DNA of 15,599 nucleotides, taken from assembly GCA_041497995.1 (NCBI GenBank), contig JBGQHM010000128.1, forward strand, positions 1 to 15,599, read 5' to 3'. This document shows positions 14,501-15,599 of the stretch, in pieces (positions within the stretch are counted from its first letter, which is position 1; each line of letters begins with the position of its first letter). This DNA comes from DATKMS01 sp041497995 (GTDB taxonomy: Bacteria; Desulfobacterota; Binatia; HRBIN30). The notes under the pieces were generated by a model. It had not been told where the DNA came from, ran no database searches, and was given only the letters and a program-made list of their open reading frames with translations. The translations under genes and the position numbers were made by a program.

Positions 14501-15599
14501 CCGCGTTCATGGCGAATGGCACGCAGTTCCAGATCACCTACGTAGGCGGCACCGGCAACGACGTGGTGCTGACCGTCGCGGGCGGCGCACCGATCACCAG
14601 CACTCCCACGGTTACGAACACTCCAACCGTGGCGGCGACGCTAACAGCAACGCTCACACCGGCTCCGACACTGACTCCGACGCCGACGAGCGTCCTTACG
14701 AGCACACCGACTGCGAGCGCGACGCCTACATCGGTATTGACGAATACGCCGTCGGCAACACCGACTGCGTCGCGGACAAGCACCGTGACGCCAACTGTCA
14801 CACCAACCGGGGCGCTGACGCCGACCTCAACGACTACCGGCGCTCCGACGGCAACGGTCACGCCGACCGGTACCGCGACGAGTATGGCGACAGGCACTGC
14901 GACCGCGACACCTTCACCAACTCACTCGCCGACAGCGACGGGTACCGCGAGCGCGGTGCCGACAGGAACGAACACGCCGACGCCGACCACAAGCGTCACG
15001 GCGACGAACCCCCCGACGTTCACGCCGACAGCAACGGCAACGCCCACGGTCACGGCCACCGGCACGGGCACCCCGGTCCAAGTGTTCCTGACCGGCCTGG
15101 TTCTGTCGCCAGGCATTGGCGGCTTCCCCGGGTCGCACGGCCAGATCCCGCTCGGCGGAGTTCCGGTAAACCTGTTCCTCTGCGAGGTGCACAAACCGTG
15201 TCTGGCAATGAGCGGTGATCCCATAGCCAGCGTCGTCACCGACCCGAACGGACGATTCGGAATCTTAGTCGCCAAGAACCTGCTGGAAAACAAACTGCCA
15301 GTCGTTGCAGCAAGGATCAGCCCGACGGTCCTGTTGCGGACGCCGGTGCTGGTACTTCCCGCCACGGCGCGCCAGATCAACGCGTCCGACATTGTGGTCG
15401 ACGTCATCTCGGAGTCGGCAGTGCGCTTGCTGGAGGAAGTGGGCTTTGAAAACTTCAACCCGGTAGGCCTGGGCGCTGTCGTCGCGGCGGTGAAGGCAGC
15501 GAACGCCGACAGCAACTTCGAAGCCCTGACTCCGAACGAGGCAGTGAATTTCGCTCGGGCGACGGCCGCAGCAAACCCCCTGGTGCAGTTGGCGCTCGA
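11560..15599 (+). CDS. Giant secreted beta-repeat protein with Thr/Pro stalk (3' end beyond window)
   Basis: The frame is open from ATG 11560 to the last base, 1346 complete codons with no stop, so this is a partial gene. A purine-rich AAAGGGGG ends 5 nt before the ATG. Order of parts: a signal peptide (1-24, MRRSVLSPILGLMAGLLSPT then MVLA) with a likely cut before Asp25; an N-terminal beta module (NWNDATKWDKNKVPGVGDDA, residues 37-56); a 198-residue repeat array (about 128-843); an autotransporter-passenger-like segment (about 904-1009, ending GTGNDVVLTV); a Thr/Pro/Ala/Ser stalk (1011-1172); and a distal domain (from 1173) with TDPNGRFGI, resembling carboxypeptidase-regulatory-like beta sandwiches, then a helical part. 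It should be exported and form a beta-solenoid. No beta-barrel or anchor is reached. An adhesin or surface-layer role is an inference. Confidence 0.9.
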   Translation, partial: MRRSVLSPILGLMAGLLSPTMVLADTISWKAAVNGNWNDATKWDKNKVPGVGDDAFITFDGTYTVTFNAAAEVASLTLGGSTGTQTLSNASPTLTLDGASSINANGIYSQSAGALAGAGTLTVLGTVNWSGGTMDGGAALTTIGATGKLNLNSSVTMNRSFNNAGMTTWNAGNVSHGDGAAFTNQSGGTVEIKSNTSSWFRNATGSPAQFVNQMGGTVTKSTTSGTTTFSTVPFNNSGTVNVNTGVLVLNGGGASSTPFNVAAGARVDVNSGSYTLNAGAGQTGPGVLRVNGGTLTVAADMSAINVEVMGGTLTGVGNLTITGTCDWSGGTMNGGMALTTIPMGATLNLSTSVVMNRSINNAGTTTWSSGNVSHGNGAVFTNQSGGTVEIKSNTASWFFNSTGNPTNFVNQLGGTVTKSTTSGTTTFSTVPFNNSGTVNVNTGVLLLNGGGASSTPFNVAAGARVDVNSGSYTLNAGSGQTGSGILRINGGTLTVTANMSAINVEVMGGTLTGVGNLTITSTCDWSGGTMNGGTALTTIAMGAMLNLSTSVVMNRSINNAGTTTWSSGNVSHGNGAVFTNQNGGKVEIKSNTSTWFFNSTGNPTDFVNQMGGTVTKSTTSGVTTFSTVPFDNSGTVNVNTGVLTLNGGGASNMPFNVAAGARVDVNSGSYTLNAGAGQTGPGILRVNGGTLTVAANMSAINVEVMGGTLTGVGNLTITGTCDWTGGTMNGGTALTTIAAGATLNFSTSVTMNRSINNAGTATWPSGNVSHGNGAVFTNQNGGTLAIKSDATWFFNSTGNPTQFVNQAGGTVTKSTTSGPTTFSTVPFNNAGTLNATSGTLTFNSTFTQTAGATHLAGGNLTTSTTVDIQGGILDGTGTITGNVSNGGQVNPGTSPGTITVNGGSKKYTQTAQGVLNVELDGLTPGTQFDQISLTGGAGVVLAGTLNVSLGFTPTTGNTFTIIDNDASDAVTGTFTGLTEGAAFMANGTQFQITYVGGTGNDVVLTVAGGAPITSTPTVTNTPTVAATLTATLTPAPTLTPTPTSVLTSTPTASATPTSVLTNTPSATPTASRTSTVTPTVTPTGALTPTSTTTGAPTATVTPTGTATSMATGTATATPSPTHSPTATGTASAVPTGTNTPTPTTSVTATNPPTFTPTATATPTVTATGTGTPVQVFLTGLVLSPGIGGFPGSHGQIPLGGVPVNLFLCEVHKPCLAMSGDPIASVVTDPNGRFGILVAKNLLENKLPVVAARISPTVLLRTPVLVLPATARQINASDIVVDVISESAVRLLEEVGFENFNPVGLGAVVAAVKAANADSNFEALTPNEAVNFARATAAANPLVQLAL
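11941..14090 (+). repeat. Tandem 594-bp (198-residue) in-frame repeat array, about 3.6 copies
   Basis: Copies begin at 11941, 12535, 13129 and 13723, each exactly 594 bp after the previous one, at the motif (N/D)W(S/T)GGTM(N/D)GG. The fourth copy keeps the first part (through NQxGGTVTKSTTSG and FSTVPFNN), lacks one codon near 13927, and fades out after about 14090. Copies 2 and 3 differ at about 63 of 594 positions by hand count (about 89% identical), with many changes at third codon positions. Each unit is rich in Gly, Thr, Asn, Ser and Val, as expected for beta-solenoid coils. Confidence 0.95.
14590..15075 (+). repeat. Low-complexity Thr/Pro-rich coding tract (mucin-like stalk)
   Basis: About 160 codons encode almost only Thr, Pro, Ala, Ser, Val and Gly in irregular TPT, TATPT and TPTxT runs, written mostly with ACG, ACC, ACA and CCG. 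Such tracts act as extended, protease-exposed or O-glycosylated spacers in secreted proteins. The DNA is short-period and imperfect, so copy-number change by slippage is likely between strains. Confidence 0.9.

Noticed and set aside
14538..14897. Minus-strand Val/Gly-rich frame with a repeating VGVxV pattern
   Set aside because: It is simply the complement of the Thr/Pro-rich tract.

Overview
The window looks like chromosomal DNA of a high-GC, Gram-negative, probably uncultured environmental bacterium. The mix of LLM flavin oxidoreductase, Amidohydro_2 enzyme, amidase, alpha/beta-hydrolase/cyclase fusion and Thr-Pro-rich secreted beta-repeat protein recalls deltaproteobacterial or Binatota-like genomes. 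No rRNA or other phylogenetic marker is present except a divergent IF-1, so that placement is an inference. I found no tRNA, IS element, phage gene or CRISPR array.

Left half (110-6055, all on the minus strand). Reading in the direction of transcription: an alpha/beta-hydrolase fused to a class III nucleotide cyclase, an LLM-class flavin-dependent oxidoreductase, an amidase-signature enzyme, a type II beta-carbonic anhydrase that overlaps the amidase stop codon, and another alpha/beta hydrolase. The set looks like a small-molecule catabolic cluster with a signalling gene at its upstream end. The carbonic anhydrase frame is broken by one missing base although both halves are well conserved. 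The cyclase fusion has lost the nucleophile and apparently the histidine of its hydrolase domain. Hairpins in the gaps (4611-4631, 3540-3561) suggest the genes need not form one transcript. A nested heptamer inverted repeat lies past the last gene (7-97).

Middle (6056-8395). A divergent promoter region separates the cyclase from a plus-strand amidohydrolase, which ends next to a G-rich, quadruplex-prone repeat. After a long untranslated stretch comes a short pair: an unrecognised cysteine-rich protein with a TTG start, overlapping infA (IF-1) by 8 bases.

Right part (8396-15599). A 997-residue GT-C membrane glycosyltransferase carries a C-terminal PA14 lectin-like domain. It is followed by a very large secreted protein, open from 11560 to the end of the window. 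That protein has a signal peptide, about 3.6 copies of an exact-length 198-residue (594-bp) beta-rich repeat, an autotransporter-passenger-like segment, a mucin-like Thr/Pro stalk of about 160 residues and the beginning of a distal domain. An extracytoplasmic glycosyltransferase next to a Thr-rich secreted protein suggests an enzyme-substrate pair. This hypothesis and the 198-residue repeat protein are the most interesting parts of the window.
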